Shown: one piece after another, positions 55,085-64,000 of the stretch | Position numbering within the stretch: the first letter of the stretch is position 1 | Layout of the letters: each line of letters starts with the position of its first letter | Translations under genes and position numbers: made by a program | Notes under the pieces: model-generated | Told to the model about the DNA's origin: nothing | What the model saw: the letters and a program-made list of their open reading frames with translations, nothing else | The model's database searches: none | Source: Micrococcus sp. EYE_212 | Lineage (GTDB): Bacteria; Actinomycetota; Actinomycetes; Actinomycetales; Micrococcaceae | NCBI RefSeq assembly: GCF_023147585.1 | Contig: NZ_JAHXOZ010000002.1 | Coordinates: 134,415-198,414, forward strand | Direction of reading: 5' to 3' | Length of the DNA: 64,000 bases

Positions 55085-56236
55085 ATGATCTCAACACCAC
55101 GAGGTGGAGCACCCCTCACCGTTGCGGTGGCCTACCCCGGAGACCCGACTGATCCGCGCCACTGGTCCGGGACCCCTGCCGGGCTTGTGGCAGGACTCCG
55201 TGCTGCCGACGTCGATGTCCGCCCGGTGGACCTCACGCCTCCGGCGGCTGTGGCGCGGGTGTGGACGCGGGCCGTGGCTGGCCGGCTCCGCCCATCGCCA
55301 GAGCACCTGCTCGGGGTGACCCGGCAGGGCGCTCCGTATGCGCAGTTGGTGAGTGCCGTCGCTCGCCTGCGCATCCCCCGGGACGTCCATGCGGTGCTGC
55401 AGATCGGCACGGGTTACCGCGTGGAGCATCCCGTGGTGGCGACCTTCGAGGACATGACGGTGGCCCAGGCGCGGCGCCACCGATGGGGCCCGTTCGCATC
55501 TCTGCCAGCCCGCGTCGCCGAAGGGCGTGAGAGGCTGCAGCGGCGGGCATATGAGGACGCTGCTGTGTGCTTCATGGCCACGCGCTGGTCCGCACGCTCA
55601 GTGGTGGAGGACTACGGTATCGACCCGGCGAAGGTCTGTGCGACGGGACTTGGCATCAACCGTGCGGCGCCTGCCCCGTCGGAGCGGAACTGGCAGACGC
55701 CGACCTTCCTCTTCGTCGGCAACGACTGGGCGCGCAAGAATGGTGAGATGGTCCTCCGAGCCTTCCGGGCGGTGCGCCGTCTTCACCCGCAGGCTCGGCT
55801 CCACCTGGTCGGCCACGGGATTCCAGGAGTCCAAGAGCCCGGCGTCCGGGTCCACGGGCCGATGCCGATGGGAGACCCGGCGGCGCAGGCCCGGCTTGCC
55901 GCCCTCTTCGGGCAGTCCACCTGCCTCGTGGTCCCCAGCCGTCTCGAACCGGCTGGCATCGTCTACGCCGAGGCCGCCAGTGCAGGGATGCCCTCGATCG
56001 GATCCACCGTCGGCGGTGCCGCAGACATGATCGGGGGAGGGGGAGAAGTCGTGGATCCCGAGGACGCCGGTGCCCTCACCGCGGCGATGCTGAGGATGGC
56101 GGATCCCGCGGCGGCCCGAGCGGCGGGAGAGCGCGCCCAGGCTCATGCACGCACTCTCACATGGGCCGCGGTGGGCGAGGTGGTCGCAGACCGGCTCCGG
56201 TTGGAGGTCAGCGGCACGCGGGCAGTCGTTCGATGA
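55085..56236 (+). CDS. Family 4 glycosyltransferase
   Basis: A 383-residue GT-B protein: VAVAYPGDPTDPRHWSGTPAGL at the N-terminus, TFEDMTVAQARRHRWGPF, FLFVGNDWARKNGEMVLRAFRAVR, LVVPSRLEPAGIVYAEAASAGMPSIGSTVGG. ATG 55085 has GAGGAG nine nt upstream; GTG 55043 has an equally good GAGGAG seven nt upstream and would add 14 residues, so the start is uncertain. Its 3' end overlaps the convergent membrane protein gene by 29 bp. Confidence 0.8.
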   Translation: MISTPRGGAPLTVAVAYPGDPTDPRHWSGTPAGLVAGLRAADVDVRPVDLTPPAAVARVWTRAVAGRLRPSPEHLLGVTRQGAPYAQLVSAVARLRIPRDVHAVLQIGTGYRVEHPVVATFEDMTVAQARRHRWGPFASLPARVAEGRERLQRRAYEDAAVCFMATRWSARSVVEDYGIDPAKVCATGLGINRAAPAPSERNWQTPTFLFVGNDWARKNGEMVLRAFRAVRRLHPQARLHLVGHGIPGVQEPGVRVHGPMPMGDPAAQARLAALFGQSTCLVVPSRLEPAGIVYAEAASAGMPSIGSTVGGAADMIGGGGEVVDPEDAGALTAAMLRMADPAAARAAGERAQAHARTLTWAAVGEVVADRLRLEVSGTRAVVR

Positions 56237-57824
56237 GAACCTGGTCGCGGCCCGCCACGAGGTAGCGGGAATAGGGGACGGAGGTGACGTCGGAGGTCTC
56301 TCCGGTGGGCGTGGCGAGCGATACGAGCGCACATTGCCGCGAATCCTCGAAGAGGGTCCAGCCGCCGAGTGCCTCGTCTCGAACCGGCTGCGGGGCCACA
56401 GCGGAGGACGAGTGGTAGCCGACCCAGGCGAAACCGGCGTCGACGTCCCTCGGATCCATACCCTCGGCCACGAGGGATTCTGCCGCACGCCACGCCGCGC
56501 CCGTGCTGGTCCAGGTGTGGAGGGCGATGGCCGCTGAACCCAGACTCACGAAGGCCAGGGCGCTGACTGCCAGGAGGGTCCGCACCCGGTCCAGGCGCAC
56601 TCCACGCAGTGCCAGGATCGCCAGGGGTGCGATCACCGGATAGAAATAGCGTTCGAAGATCCCTTGACCGCTCAACGTCTGAAGGAAGGTCCCGCCCAGG
56701 TACAGGGCGATGAAGAGGACCAGCAGTGCCGTCTGGCCATGACCCCAGGTCATGCGCCCACGTCCCACCCGCCGTGACAGGAGGAGAACGTCACTCGTGC
56801 GCAGGGCGAGGGCCACGAGGGCGACCACCGCCAGGAGGCCAGCGCCCCAGAAATACGCCTGCGGGAGGGTCTCGCGTGTGCCGTAGAACATCGCCAGGTA
56901 GGCGCCGTCAAGGGTGAAGTAGTTGCCCAACAGCATGCCGGGCCCCAGCAGTCCGAGCAGGGCTCCTCCGGCCAAGGCGGCGGCCGCGCCCATGAGGATC
57001 CGAGTCTTCCCGCCAGCCCGACGGAGCGTTCCCAGCAGAACCGGCGAAGAGACGAAGAGAAGTGTCATGGACCCCATAGCGGTGCCGCGCAGGGCGTAGC
57101 CCAGCCCCAGCCCGAGCTGCGGAGGATCGTCCCCCGCCTGGGAGCGGCGCCATACTTCGAAGACTATGACGAGCGTGAGGGCGAGGAAACTGATGAGCGC
57201 GCTCGTTGCGCGACGATCCCTGCGGTATGCCAATCCGGCCGCGAGTACGGCGACGAGTGCGGCCAGGGCCTGCTCGCGGACCGTGACGCCCCATAGTCCG
57301 AATCCGGCAGCCAGCGCCAGATGAAGGGGCCTCCCTGCACTGATGAACCGTGAGCCGAAGTAGAGGGCCCCGGAGATCCCTGCCATCATCGGCACGTCTG
57401 TCATGTATGACGTGCTCAGAAGCGCGAAGCCGGGTGCTGCGCCCACGGTCGCCGCCACCAGCGCGGCGGCCCGACGCCCGAGGAACTGGCGGGCGAGAGC
57501 GTAGCTGAAGCCCACCACGGCGCTGCCGCACGCCATGACGAACAGGTGCTGTGCCACGATGCTGGCACCGAGGGGCCCGAGCGGTGCCATCATCCCCACC
57601 ATCGCTGCGCGATTGAAGCCGATCAGCTGCAGCGTCCCCGTCTCGGCGAGCGTTGCCGCGATCCGTGAGTGCGCCCACGAGTCGTTGTGGGGGATCCAGA
57701 GGGCGCCGGCGGCGGCAGCGGCGGCGGCCGGGAGGCCGATGGTCAGCACCACGAGGGCGAGGACGATGCCGACGTTGGTCGAGTGCCGGGCGCCGGAGGG
57801 GCGATGGAAGGCAGCGCCGCTCAT
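56208..57824 (-). CDS. GT-C-fold membrane glycosyltransferase-like protein
   Basis: A 538-residue protein with about 11-12 hydrophobic segments and a soluble C-terminal part (about 440-538). The first periplasmic loop has IPHNDSWAHSRI, an acidic motif in the position of the catalytic Asp of GT39/ArnT-like enzymes, and SYMTDVPMMAG lies in a later loop. It could add a sugar from a polyprenyl donor outside the cell. Start is seven nt after the rmlA stop, so it is probably in an rmlA operon. Family assignment is tentative. Confidence 0.6.
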   Translation of the reverse strand: MSGAAFHRPSGARHSTNVGIVLALVVLTIGLPAAAAAAAGALWIPHNDSWAHSRIAATLAETGTLQLIGFNRAAMVGMMAPLGPLGASIVAQHLFVMACGSAVVGFSYALARQFLGRRAAALVAATVGAAPGFALLSTSYMTDVPMMAGISGALYFGSRFISAGRPLHLALAAGFGLWGVTVREQALAALVAVLAAGLAYRRDRRATSALISFLALTLVIVFEVWRRSQAGDDPPQLGLGLGYALRGTAMGSMTLLFVSSPVLLGTLRRAGGKTRILMGAAAALAGGALLGLLGPGMLLGNYFTLDGAYLAMFYGTRETLPQAYFWGAGLLAVVALVALALRTSDVLLLSRRVGRGRMTWGHGQTALLVLFIALYLGGTFLQTLSGQGIFERYFYPVIAPLAILALRGVRLDRVRTLLAVSALAFVSLGSAAIALHTWTSTGAAWRAAESLVAEGMDPRDVDAGFAWVGYHSSSAVAPQPVRDEALGGWTLFEDSRQCALVSLATPTGETSDVTSVPYSRYLVAGRDQVLIERLPACR

Positions 57825-57831
57825 GACCGGC

Positions 57832-58701
57832 TCAGTGATCCGAGTCGAGGAGTTCGAGCAGGTAGGCGCCGTAGCCGGACTTCACCAGTGGGATCGCCCG
57901 TTCCCGGAGCTCGTCGTCAGAGAGGAACCCCTGGCGCCAGGCCACCTCCTCCGGAGCGCTCACCTTGAGGCCCTGGCGGGAGTCGATCGTGCGGATGAAG
58001 TTGGAGGCGTCATTGAGGTCGCGGAACGTGCCGGTGTCCAGCCAGGCGGTGCCTCGGGGGAGCACCTCCACATTGAGGGCTCCCCGCTGGAGGTAGGTGC
58101 GGTTGACGTCGGTGATCTCCAGCTCGCCCCGGCTGGACGGCTTCAGGCTCTTGGCGATCTCCACGACGTCGTTGTCATAGAAGTAGAGGCCGGGGACGGC
58201 GTAGTTGCTCTTGGGCTCTGCGGGCTTCTCCTCGAGGGAGATGGCCTTGCCCGTCCCATCGAACTCGACGACGCCGTAGGCCGTGGGATCGGCAACCCAG
58301 TAGCCGAAGACCGTGGCCCCGTCCACTTCCGTGTGACGCCGAAGTTGCTGGCCCATGCCGGGGCCGTAGAAGATGTTGTCACCAAGGACGAGGGCAACTT
58401 TTTCCGCGCCGATGTGCTTCTCGCCGAGGATGAAGGCCTGGGCCAGGCCATCCGGCGAAGGCTGCTGGACGTAGGTCAAAGAGACGCCGAACTTCGATCC
58501 ATCGCCCAGGAGCCGCTGGAACTGCTCCGTGTCCTGGGGGGTGGTGATGATCAGGATGTCTCGGATGCCCGCCAGGATCAGCGTGGACAAGGGGTAGTAG
58601 ATCATCGGCTTGTCGTACACCGGCACGAGCTGCTTGGAGATGCCGTGGGTGATGGGGTGCAGACGAGAACCGGTGCCTCCGGCCAGGATGATGCCCTTCA
58701 T
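57832..58701 (-). CDS. rmlA: Glucose-1-phosphate thymidylyltransferase
   Basis: Makes dTDP-glucose, the first step to dTDP-rhamnose and related deoxysugars. The 289-residue protein starts [20 protein letters not shown], with [44 protein letters not shown] and [20 protein letters not shown] 58701 is seven nt after TACAGT without a Shine-Dalgarno. It lies on the opposite strand and 5 kb from rmlB; rmlC and rmlD are not in the window. Confidence 0.95.
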   Translation of the reverse strand: MKGIILAGGTGSRLHPITHGISKQLVPVYDKPMIYYPLSTLILAGIRDILIITTPQDTEQFQRLLGDGSKFGVSLTYVQQPSPDGLAQAFILGEKHIGAEKVALVLGDNIFYGPGMGQQLRRHTEVDGATVFGYWVADPTAYGVVEFDGTGKAISLEEKPAEPKSNYAVPGLYFYDNDVVEIAKSLKPSSRGELEITDVNRTYLQRGALNVEVLPRGTAWLDTGTFRDLNDASNFIRTIDSRQGLKVSAPEEVAWRQGFLSDDELRERAIPLVKSGYGAYLLELLDSDH

Positions 58702-58708
58702 GGGCACG

Positions 58709-58714
58709 ACTGTA
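58709..58714 (-). promoter_or_regulatory. -10 element for leaderless rmlA
   Basis: TACAGT on the minus strand, seven nt before the rmlA ATG. Confidence 0.55.
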
Positions 58715-58870
58715 GCGGGCGCTTGGAGCCGTGGGCGCCCGCCATGCGACAATCGGGGGTGTTGCGTATCGGCCCCCTGGGGCCCCATGCGACCCGTGGC
58801 CTTGGAACCGCCGGCACCATGAATGGCAGGCCACTCCCCATGACCGTGTTCCCCACGGAAGGCGACGTCC

Positions 58871-59713
58871 ATGCGCATCTCCCACGCCCCCCGTCATCTC
58901 GCCGCCTTGGCGCTGAGGACAGTGCGTCATCGCGAGCCCGCGGTGATCTGGGGCAACGAACCGATGAACGGGGGCAACTTCCTCTTCTTGTGGGCCACCG
59001 CGTGGGCCAGGCACCGCGCGACCGGGACGACGTGGGTGGTGCGATACAAGCCCAAGATGCAGCCCTGGCTCCAGGAGTTCCCGGCGTTGTGGCGTCTCAC
59101 GGTCAAGGAAGAGGATGTCTCCTTCCTCCAGCCGCGCACCGTGGAGTGGGGGCACGACATCAACGAGGACTTCCTCTACCCGGACCTCAAGGCGTTCTGC
59201 AGGGAGGTCCTCCTCGCGGGGTCGGACTTCCCCCGGCGTTGGGGCACGGTGGTGCCTGATGCGACGGTGGTGAATGTCCGGCGGGGCGACTACTACAGCG
59301 TTCCCGAGCACCGCGCGAAGTACGGGATGAACATCCGCGGTTATCTCTCGGCTGCACTGCGGGCCTTGGGGGCCCCGGCCGACTCGCCGGTGGTCCTGGT
59401 CTCCGACGACCCGGCGTGGTGCGTCGAGAACCTCAGCGACCTCTTCGGGGATGCATCCGTGACCACGATGCCGGAACCGCATGACATGTTCCAGGATCTC
59501 GCCCAGCTCTCGGCGGCGAGGCGTCTGATCCTGGCCAACTCCACCTTCTCCTATTGGGCGGGGTACCTTGCGACCTCACGCCCCAGGGGGGAACGTCCGG
59601 AGCGGGTGGTGGCGCCGCTGTTCTTCGGCCGCCACTACCCCTACGGCGAGTCTGCTCTGCTCCTTCCCGAGTGGCTGGCGATTCCCGCTGACGAATACGA
59701 GCAGGAGCGGTGA
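58871..59713 (+). CDS. GT11-like (alpha-1,2-fucosyltransferase family) glycosyltransferase
   Basis: A 280-residue protein. Two GT11 motifs stand out: the nucleotide-sugar loop [11 protein letters not shown] (RRGDYY at 137-142) and the C-terminal [25 protein letters not shown]. The conserved His before RR in most fucosyltransferases is Asn-Val here. No GDP-fucose genes are in view, so the donor may differ. GGAAGG lies about nine nt before the ATG. The stop shares a base with the next ATG (TGATG), pointing to an operon. Confidence 0.65.
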   Translation: MRISHAPRHLAALALRTVRHREPAVIWGNEPMNGGNFLFLWATAWARHRATGTTWVVRYKPKMQPWLQEFPALWRLTVKEEDVSFLQPRTVEWGHDINEDFLYPDLKAFCREVLLAGSDFPRRWGTVVPDATVVNVRRGDYYSVPEHRAKYGMNIRGYLSAALRALGAPADSPVVLVSDDPAWCVENLSDLFGDASVTTMPEPHDMFQDLAQLSAARRLILANSTFSYWAGYLATSRPRGERPERVVAPLFFGRHYPYGESALLLPEWLAIPADEYEQER

Positions 59714-60870
59714 TGGGTCCCTCCCACCGATCTCCTCAGTCGGCCCGGCTGGGCTATGTGCTCCCCGGCCCTGTCCTGACCCACGGGGACAGTGTCCTGA
59801 TGGAGGCGCGCGGCTACTCGGCTCTGGAAGCGACGGCGCGTCATTGGCCGGGGGAATTGGTGGTGATCGCCCCCGCTGTCATCTCGGTGGACACCCCCAT
59901 GCTGCGGGCGCACTCGCGCATCGCCTTCTCGGATCTCCCCTTCGCCGTGGTGGAGGCGGAGCCTGAACCAGAGGCCATCGATGCCCAGGGCTTGGACTTG
60001 GTCACGGGCCTGCTGGCCGCGCCGTGGCGTGGTCTCACGGCGGCACGGACCCCTGCGGTGCTGACCGCGGAGGTGAACTACGGGATCCGGTTGGGGATCT
60101 ACCGGGCGACACTGAAGGGGCTGCCCCTGGCCCGGGCGGCCGTCGGGCTGGTGAGGGTCGAGCGGGGGATCCGGGAGCAGGCGCGTGCCGCCCGGTCATT
60201 GCAGTGCAATGGTCCTGCAGCGATCAAGACCTACGGGCCCCTCACCGCGGATCCCTTGCCCTACATGGACCACCGCATCACGCGGGCCGACGTCCACGCC
60301 GCGAATGGTGTCGAGGCGTGGAACGGGGATCGCCCCCTGAGGCTGGCGTTCTCTGGCCGCCTCGATCCCATCAAGGGGCCGCAATACGCAGTGGAGCTGG
60401 CACGGCGCGCCCGGTCGGCAGGACTGCCTGTCGAGTTCAGCGTCTTCGGCAGCGGACCCCTTGAGGAGGACCTGCGGGCAGGGGCTGAGGCGTGGATGGA
60501 GTTCCGAGGGTTCCGGGACTTCCGCACCCACTGGCTCGACGACGTCCGCCAAGGCGTGGATCTCATGGTGTTGCCGCATCAGCAAGGCGACCCGTCATGC
60601 ACCTATGTCGAGGCGCTGGGATCTGGGGCCCCTGTGCTCGGCTTCCACAACGCCACTCTCACGCCGCTCGTGCGGGAGCATGGGATCGGGTGGGCGACCC
60701 GCCGCGGTGACGTGGAGGGCCTGCTGCAGCAGCTGGTCCGCATCCTGGACGATCCCGCCCTCCTCCAGCGGGCCCGGCGTGCAGGCCTCGATCTCGTGGG
60801 ACGGAACGACTTCGAGTCGACGACTGCACGCCGGGTGGCCCATCTGCGGCGTCATGCCGCCGTGATGTGA
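59713..60870 (+). CDS. Family 4 glycosyltransferase-like protein
   Basis: A 385-residue GT-B protein. N-terminal domain is divergent (LGYVLPGPVLTHGDSVLME). The C-terminal domain is clearer: LRLAFSGRLDPIKGPQYAVELARRA, VFGSGPLEEDL, DLMVLPHQQGDPSCTYVEALGSGAPVLGFHN. ATG 59713 overlaps the previous stop; GTG 59710 is an alternative. Convergent with the double GT2 gene, only four nt between stops. Confidence 0.75.
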   Translation: MGPSHRSPQSARLGYVLPGPVLTHGDSVLMEARGYSALEATARHWPGELVVIAPAVISVDTPMLRAHSRIAFSDLPFAVVEAEPEPEAIDAQGLDLVTGLLAAPWRGLTAARTPAVLTAEVNYGIRLGIYRATLKGLPLARAAVGLVRVERGIREQARAARSLQCNGPAAIKTYGPLTADPLPYMDHRITRADVHAANGVEAWNGDRPLRLAFSGRLDPIKGPQYAVELARRARSAGLPVEFSVFGSGPLEEDLRAGAEAWMEFRGFRDFRTHWLDDVRQGVDLMVLPHQQGDPSCTYVEALGSGAPVLGFHNATLTPLVREHGIGWATRRGDVEGLLQQLVRILDDPALLQRARRAGLDLVGRNDFESTTARRVAHLRRHAAVM

Positions 60871-60874
60871 GCCT

Positions 60875-62773
60875 CTATCTCCTGTGCAGGAGAGCGCGTG
60901 CGGTGTGGGCCATCGCGCGAAGGGGGGATGCCGCACCGGTGCGCGCTTCCCGCATCTTGGCGAGGACCTCGCAACGGGGCATCCCGGTGGCGGAGGCTCG
61001 CTTGGCCAGCTCCCATCGACGGGCGCGCGCGTCTTCGCGGGCTTCGAGGGAGGTGCCTTCCTCCGCATGCAGGAGGGCCGCGTACATGGACCGGATGAAG
61101 CGCGGGCTGCTGTGCGCGAATCCGGTCGTCCCCAGCGACGATTCGAGACGGCGGACGGACACGAGCGGTTCCTCCGTGTAGACGAACCTGTGCCGAGCCG
61201 ACAGTCGCATCAGCAGCTCGAAATCCTCATAGAACAGGTCTTCTGCATAGCCCCCGGAGGTGCGCAGCACCTCTGTGCGCATGAAGAAAGATGCGGCGGG
61301 GATCCAGTTCGCCCGGACGAGGCAGGCCTGTGTGTCGGAACTGCGAGCCGGTTCTTCCGGCCAGGGGAATTCGACACGAGACGTCTCATGGAGGACGCGG
61401 GATTCCCCGTCGATGACAGACGCGTCGCTGTACGCCAGCGCTACCTCGGGGCCGCTGTTGCGCAACAGGTCCTCATGGATCTCGATCCGTGTCGGAGCCA
61501 TGGTGTCGTCAGCCGCGATGTAGGTGACGAACTCCGTGGTGACCTGCGCCAACAGACGGTTGAGCGTCCGATTCAATCCCAGGTTCGTCGTTTGGGGGAT
61601 GTACCGCCAGGTCGTCGGCGCACCGGACAGGAACTCCTGCACTATGGCCTCGGTGGCTGTGGCTCCTGGAGAGGCGTCGTCCGTGATGAGCACGGCTGCT
61701 GGCTGGCGCGTCTGCCGCCGGATGCTTTCCAACGTCTCCAGAATGTAGTCCTGGTGGTTGTACGCGACGACGAGGACAGTGGTTCCGACGCATGCCGGAG
61801 GGGCCGTCCGCTGGAGGGGAGAATCACCGGGACTGTTGAGACCGAGGCCGACGTGGCTGGCCGGGCTGTGACGCAGGATGCGATGCTGCAGCCACCCTTC
61901 CGTCAGACCCCAGGCCGCAGCCCCGCGGTCCAGGACCCCGGGCCAGTCTCGGCGCTTGATCCCGAGCGCCATGGCGCCCGCCGCTCCGACCGCCTTCCCG
62001 AGTTCGACGAGCGGGGGCCGGCGGAATTCCGTGGCATCCGCCCACGCCCCACGGGTGGCTGCGACCTGGGCCAGCGCGCGGCCGGCCTTGCGACGTGTTC
62101 GTATGCGGGCCACGGGGCGCCCCGGGCGTGCATACAGGATGCTCATGGCGCCGCAGTCGAAGACGGGCACTCCTGCCCGATGCAGTCGCAGCCCGAGGTC
62201 GTTGTCCTCCCCTCCGTCCACCAGGGCGGCGTCGAAGCCCCCCACCCGCAGCAGCACCTCCCGCCGGGCGGCGAAGTTCCCACCCATGAGGGCCGGGCCG
62301 AGCGAGCCCCTGCCTGCGAGTCTCGGAGGAATCGGGCGGGTCTCCTCTTCAAGGAGCTTCTGGCGTTCCTCTCGGGAGAGTCCAGCGAGTTCGACGTCGT
62401 CCCTGACGACGACCCCCCCGGACACCACCGGGTATTGGGCAAGCAGTTCCACGGCGGTACGTGTCCATTCAGGATGGACGAGGTCGTCGTCGTCGCAGAA
62501 GGCGAGGAAGGGAGCTTGGGCCGCGGCGATGCCCCTGTTGCGAGCGTAGGCGGCACCGCGTGTCTCCATTGCATCGATGCAACGGAGCACGGCAGCCGTC
62601 TGGTTGAGTCTGGCTACCCACTGCCGGAGCCATGGGTTGCCGCCGTTGTCGCAGAGGAGGATCTCCATCCGCGGCGCATTCCGTTGCTCGATCAGTGCTT
62701 GGACCTGTTCTCGAAGGCTCTCGCCGCTGTGGCTGCAGGGGATGATGACGGAAAGGATGGGGCTGTTCGACAC
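60875..62773 (-). CDS. Two-domain family 2 glycosyltransferase
   Basis: A 632-residue protein with two GT-A domains in tandem. Domain 1 (about 1-260): ILSVIIPCSHSGESLREQV, AYARNRGIAAAQAPFLAFCDDDD and FAARREVLLRVGGFDAALVDGGEDNDL. Domain 2 (about 345-590): TTVLVVAYNHQDYILETLES, ITDDASPGATA, FVTYIAADDTM and the DLFYEDFELLMRL segment. Each has its own metal site, so it may add two residues. GTG 62773 has AAAGGGA five to six nt upstream; GTG/ATG starts further out add a poor N-terminus. Confidence 0.82.
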   Translation of the reverse strand: MSNSPILSVIIPCSHSGESLREQVQALIEQRNAPRMEILLCDNGGNPWLRQWVARLNQTAAVLRCIDAMETRGAAYARNRGIAAAQAPFLAFCDDDDLVHPEWTRTAVELLAQYPVVSGGVVVRDDVELAGLSREERQKLLEEETRPIPPRLAGRGSLGPALMGGNFAARREVLLRVGGFDAALVDGGEDNDLGLRLHRAGVPVFDCGAMSILYARPGRPVARIRTRRKAGRALAQVAATRGAWADATEFRRPPLVELGKAVGAAGAMALGIKRRDWPGVLDRGAAAWGLTEGWLQHRILRHSPASHVGLGLNSPGDSPLQRTAPPACVGTTVLVVAYNHQDYILETLESIRRQTRQPAAVLITDDASPGATATEAIVQEFLSGAPTTWRYIPQTTNLGLNRTLNRLLAQVTTEFVTYIAADDTMAPTRIEIHEDLLRNSGPEVALAYSDASVIDGESRVLHETSRVEFPWPEEPARSSDTQACLVRANWIPAASFFMRTEVLRTSGGYAEDLFYEDFELLMRLSARHRFVYTEEPLVSVRRLESSLGTTGFAHSSPRFIRSMYAALLHAEEGTSLEAREDARARRWELAKRASATGMPRCEVLAKMREARTGAASPLRAMAHTARALLHRR

Positions 62774-62895
62774 CGAGGTCCCTTTCGAAAGGCGAGTGGG
62801 CGACCGATCGCACGAGCTCACCCTAGTTGGTGCACCGGGTGCAGTTCTTCAGGCGAGATGCAAGGGAATTAGGCCCGTGGCTTCCGTCTGGCGGC

Positions 62896-62901
62896 TAGTC
62901 T
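62896..62901 (+). promoter_or_regulatory. -10 element for leaderless GT2 pseudogene
   Basis: TAGTCT six nt before GTG 62908; no Shine-Dalgarno. Confidence 0.45.
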
Positions 62902-62907
62902 CCTGAC

Positions 62908-63622
62908 GTGCCCATGCCTCCTCCCGCGCCGCTGTCCGTCATCATCCCCACGCTGCAGAGATCCGCGGAGCTGCGAGAGGTGGCTCAACTCTGTGGGAAC
63001 CATCCGCAGGTTCTCGAAGTGCTCATCGTGAACAACGCGCCCCAGCCTCTCCCATGGGTGCAGGGAAAGATCCGCGTCCTGCAACAGGAGGGGAACATCT
63101 TTGTGAACCCTGCCTGGAACCTGGGTGTCGAGCAGGCACGGGGCAGGCTCGTCGCGATCCTGAATGACGATGTCCTCTTCCATCCTTCCGTTCTCGATGC
63201 GGTGGCCAGATGGCTGAATCTTCCCTGGGTGGGAATGATCGGTGTGGATGGAGCAGGGATGAACATGCCCGGGGACACCCGCCTACGGCTCCGCCCAGCC
63301 TCATATGAGGATGTCAGGACGGGTTTCGGCGTGTTCATGGCTCTGCGACGCTCTGACTATGTGCCCATCCCCCCCTGACGGTCCTCGGATCTGGGGCGGA
63401 GACGACTGGTTGTTCCAGGCTCAGCGTCGGCCTAATTGGGTGATCCGCGGAGGTGGCTTCACGACTGATATGAGTGCCACGTCAGGAAGCCCCGAGTTCG
63501 TGGCATTGCGACGGCGAGAAATCGAAGCGACACGGGAGATGCTCGCCGCCTGGGGGGAGCCTCGCTGGTGGAACAAGGGCGCAGCATTGCTCACGCGGCT
63601 GCGCCGCCTGCACGGGAAATAG
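62908..63622 (+). pseudogene. Family 2 glycosyltransferase split by a frameshift at C7
   Basis: A paralogue of the gene at 54196. Frame one (62908-63378) covers LSVIIPTLQRSAELREV, VLIVNNAP, NIFVNPAWNLGV and LNDDVLF, ending YVPIPP-stop. Frame two continues as DGPRIWGGDDWLFQAQ through to 63622, matching the paralogue's WGGDSWLLL region. The break is in a run of seven Cs (63369-63375); six would restore the frame. It may be a pseudogene, an off-state of a phase-variable gene, or a base-calling error. Its promoter looks leaderless. Confidence 0.8.
63369..63375 (+). repeat. C7 homopolymer at the GT2 frame break
   Basis: Seven Cs; one fewer joins the two frames of the gene at 62908-63622. Confidence 0.8.
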
Positions 63623-63675
63623 AGATGTGGCCCTAGTTGATACAGCGTGCCGGGCATGGCGAGCCGGAGCCTCTG

Positions 63676-64000
<325 letters not shown>

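Overview
The window is about 64 kb of very GC-rich DNA. Gene content and order point to an actinobacterium, most likely Micrococcus or a close relative in the Micrococcaceae (inference). Several blocks match gene orders known from mycobacteria: hemolysin III next to a short-chain cis-prenyltransferase (as Rv1085c/Rv1086), phoH2 - fumC - glpX - DUF4245, purE-purK beside gtrA, a WhiB2-type regulator near a zincin-like protein and DUF3499, ahcY, and pmt divergent from rsmI (as Rv1002c/Rv1003). No rRNA, CRISPR array, transposase or integrase was seen. One tRNA (Gln, TTG) is present.

Region 1 (1-20.4 kb) is mostly core metabolism and envelope housekeeping: HlyIII-type membrane protein, cis-prenyltransferase, rhomboid protease, PIN-PhoH protein, prepilin peptidase, fumarase, carbonic anhydrase, DUF4245, class II FBPase, ManA, an LCP ligase, PurE/PurK, GtrA, TIGR03089, WhiB, a degenerate zincin, DUF3499, AhcY and a TIGR01906 membrane protein. 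Region 2 (20.4-41.2 kb) holds an OYE reductase, acyl-CoA ligase, protein mannosyltransferase, an orphan GT34-like enzyme, RsmI, an aldehyde dehydrogenase, an internally deleted glycosyltransferase, TatD, a PglK/MsbA-like ABC exporter, RsmA, IspE, an ABC-F ATPase, a polyprenyl glycosylphosphotransferase, tRNA-Gln, GlmU, Prs and signal peptidase I.

Region 3 (41.2-64 kb) is a surface-polysaccharide locus. It opens with a divergent HprK-like/PqqD-like protein. A ten-gene plus-strand operon (42.57-54.19 kb) follows, most of whose starts overlap the preceding stop codon. The operon encodes glycosyltransferases, an HP-motif transferase, a NeuA-type cytidylyltransferase, a four-part CBS-NeuB-SAF-TIM-barrel protein, and an OafA-type acyltransferase broken at a run of eight Ts. 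Further glycosyltransferases follow, with a GT-C membrane protein, RmlA, a GT11-like enzyme, a double GT2 protein, a second gene broken at a run of seven Cs, and the start of RmlB. Together these suggest activation of a nonulosonic acid and dTDP-sugars and their assembly into a variable glycan. The lipid-linked start could come from the phosphotransferase at 36.1-37.6 kb and export from the ABC transporter at 30.4-32.2 kb, but those links are inferred.

Two themes run through the window. Many genes lack a Shine-Dalgarno sequence and instead carry a TANNNT hexamer 6-8 nt before the start codon, the pattern expected of leaderless mRNAs. Several intergenic spaces hold long palindromes; two of them share a related sequence.
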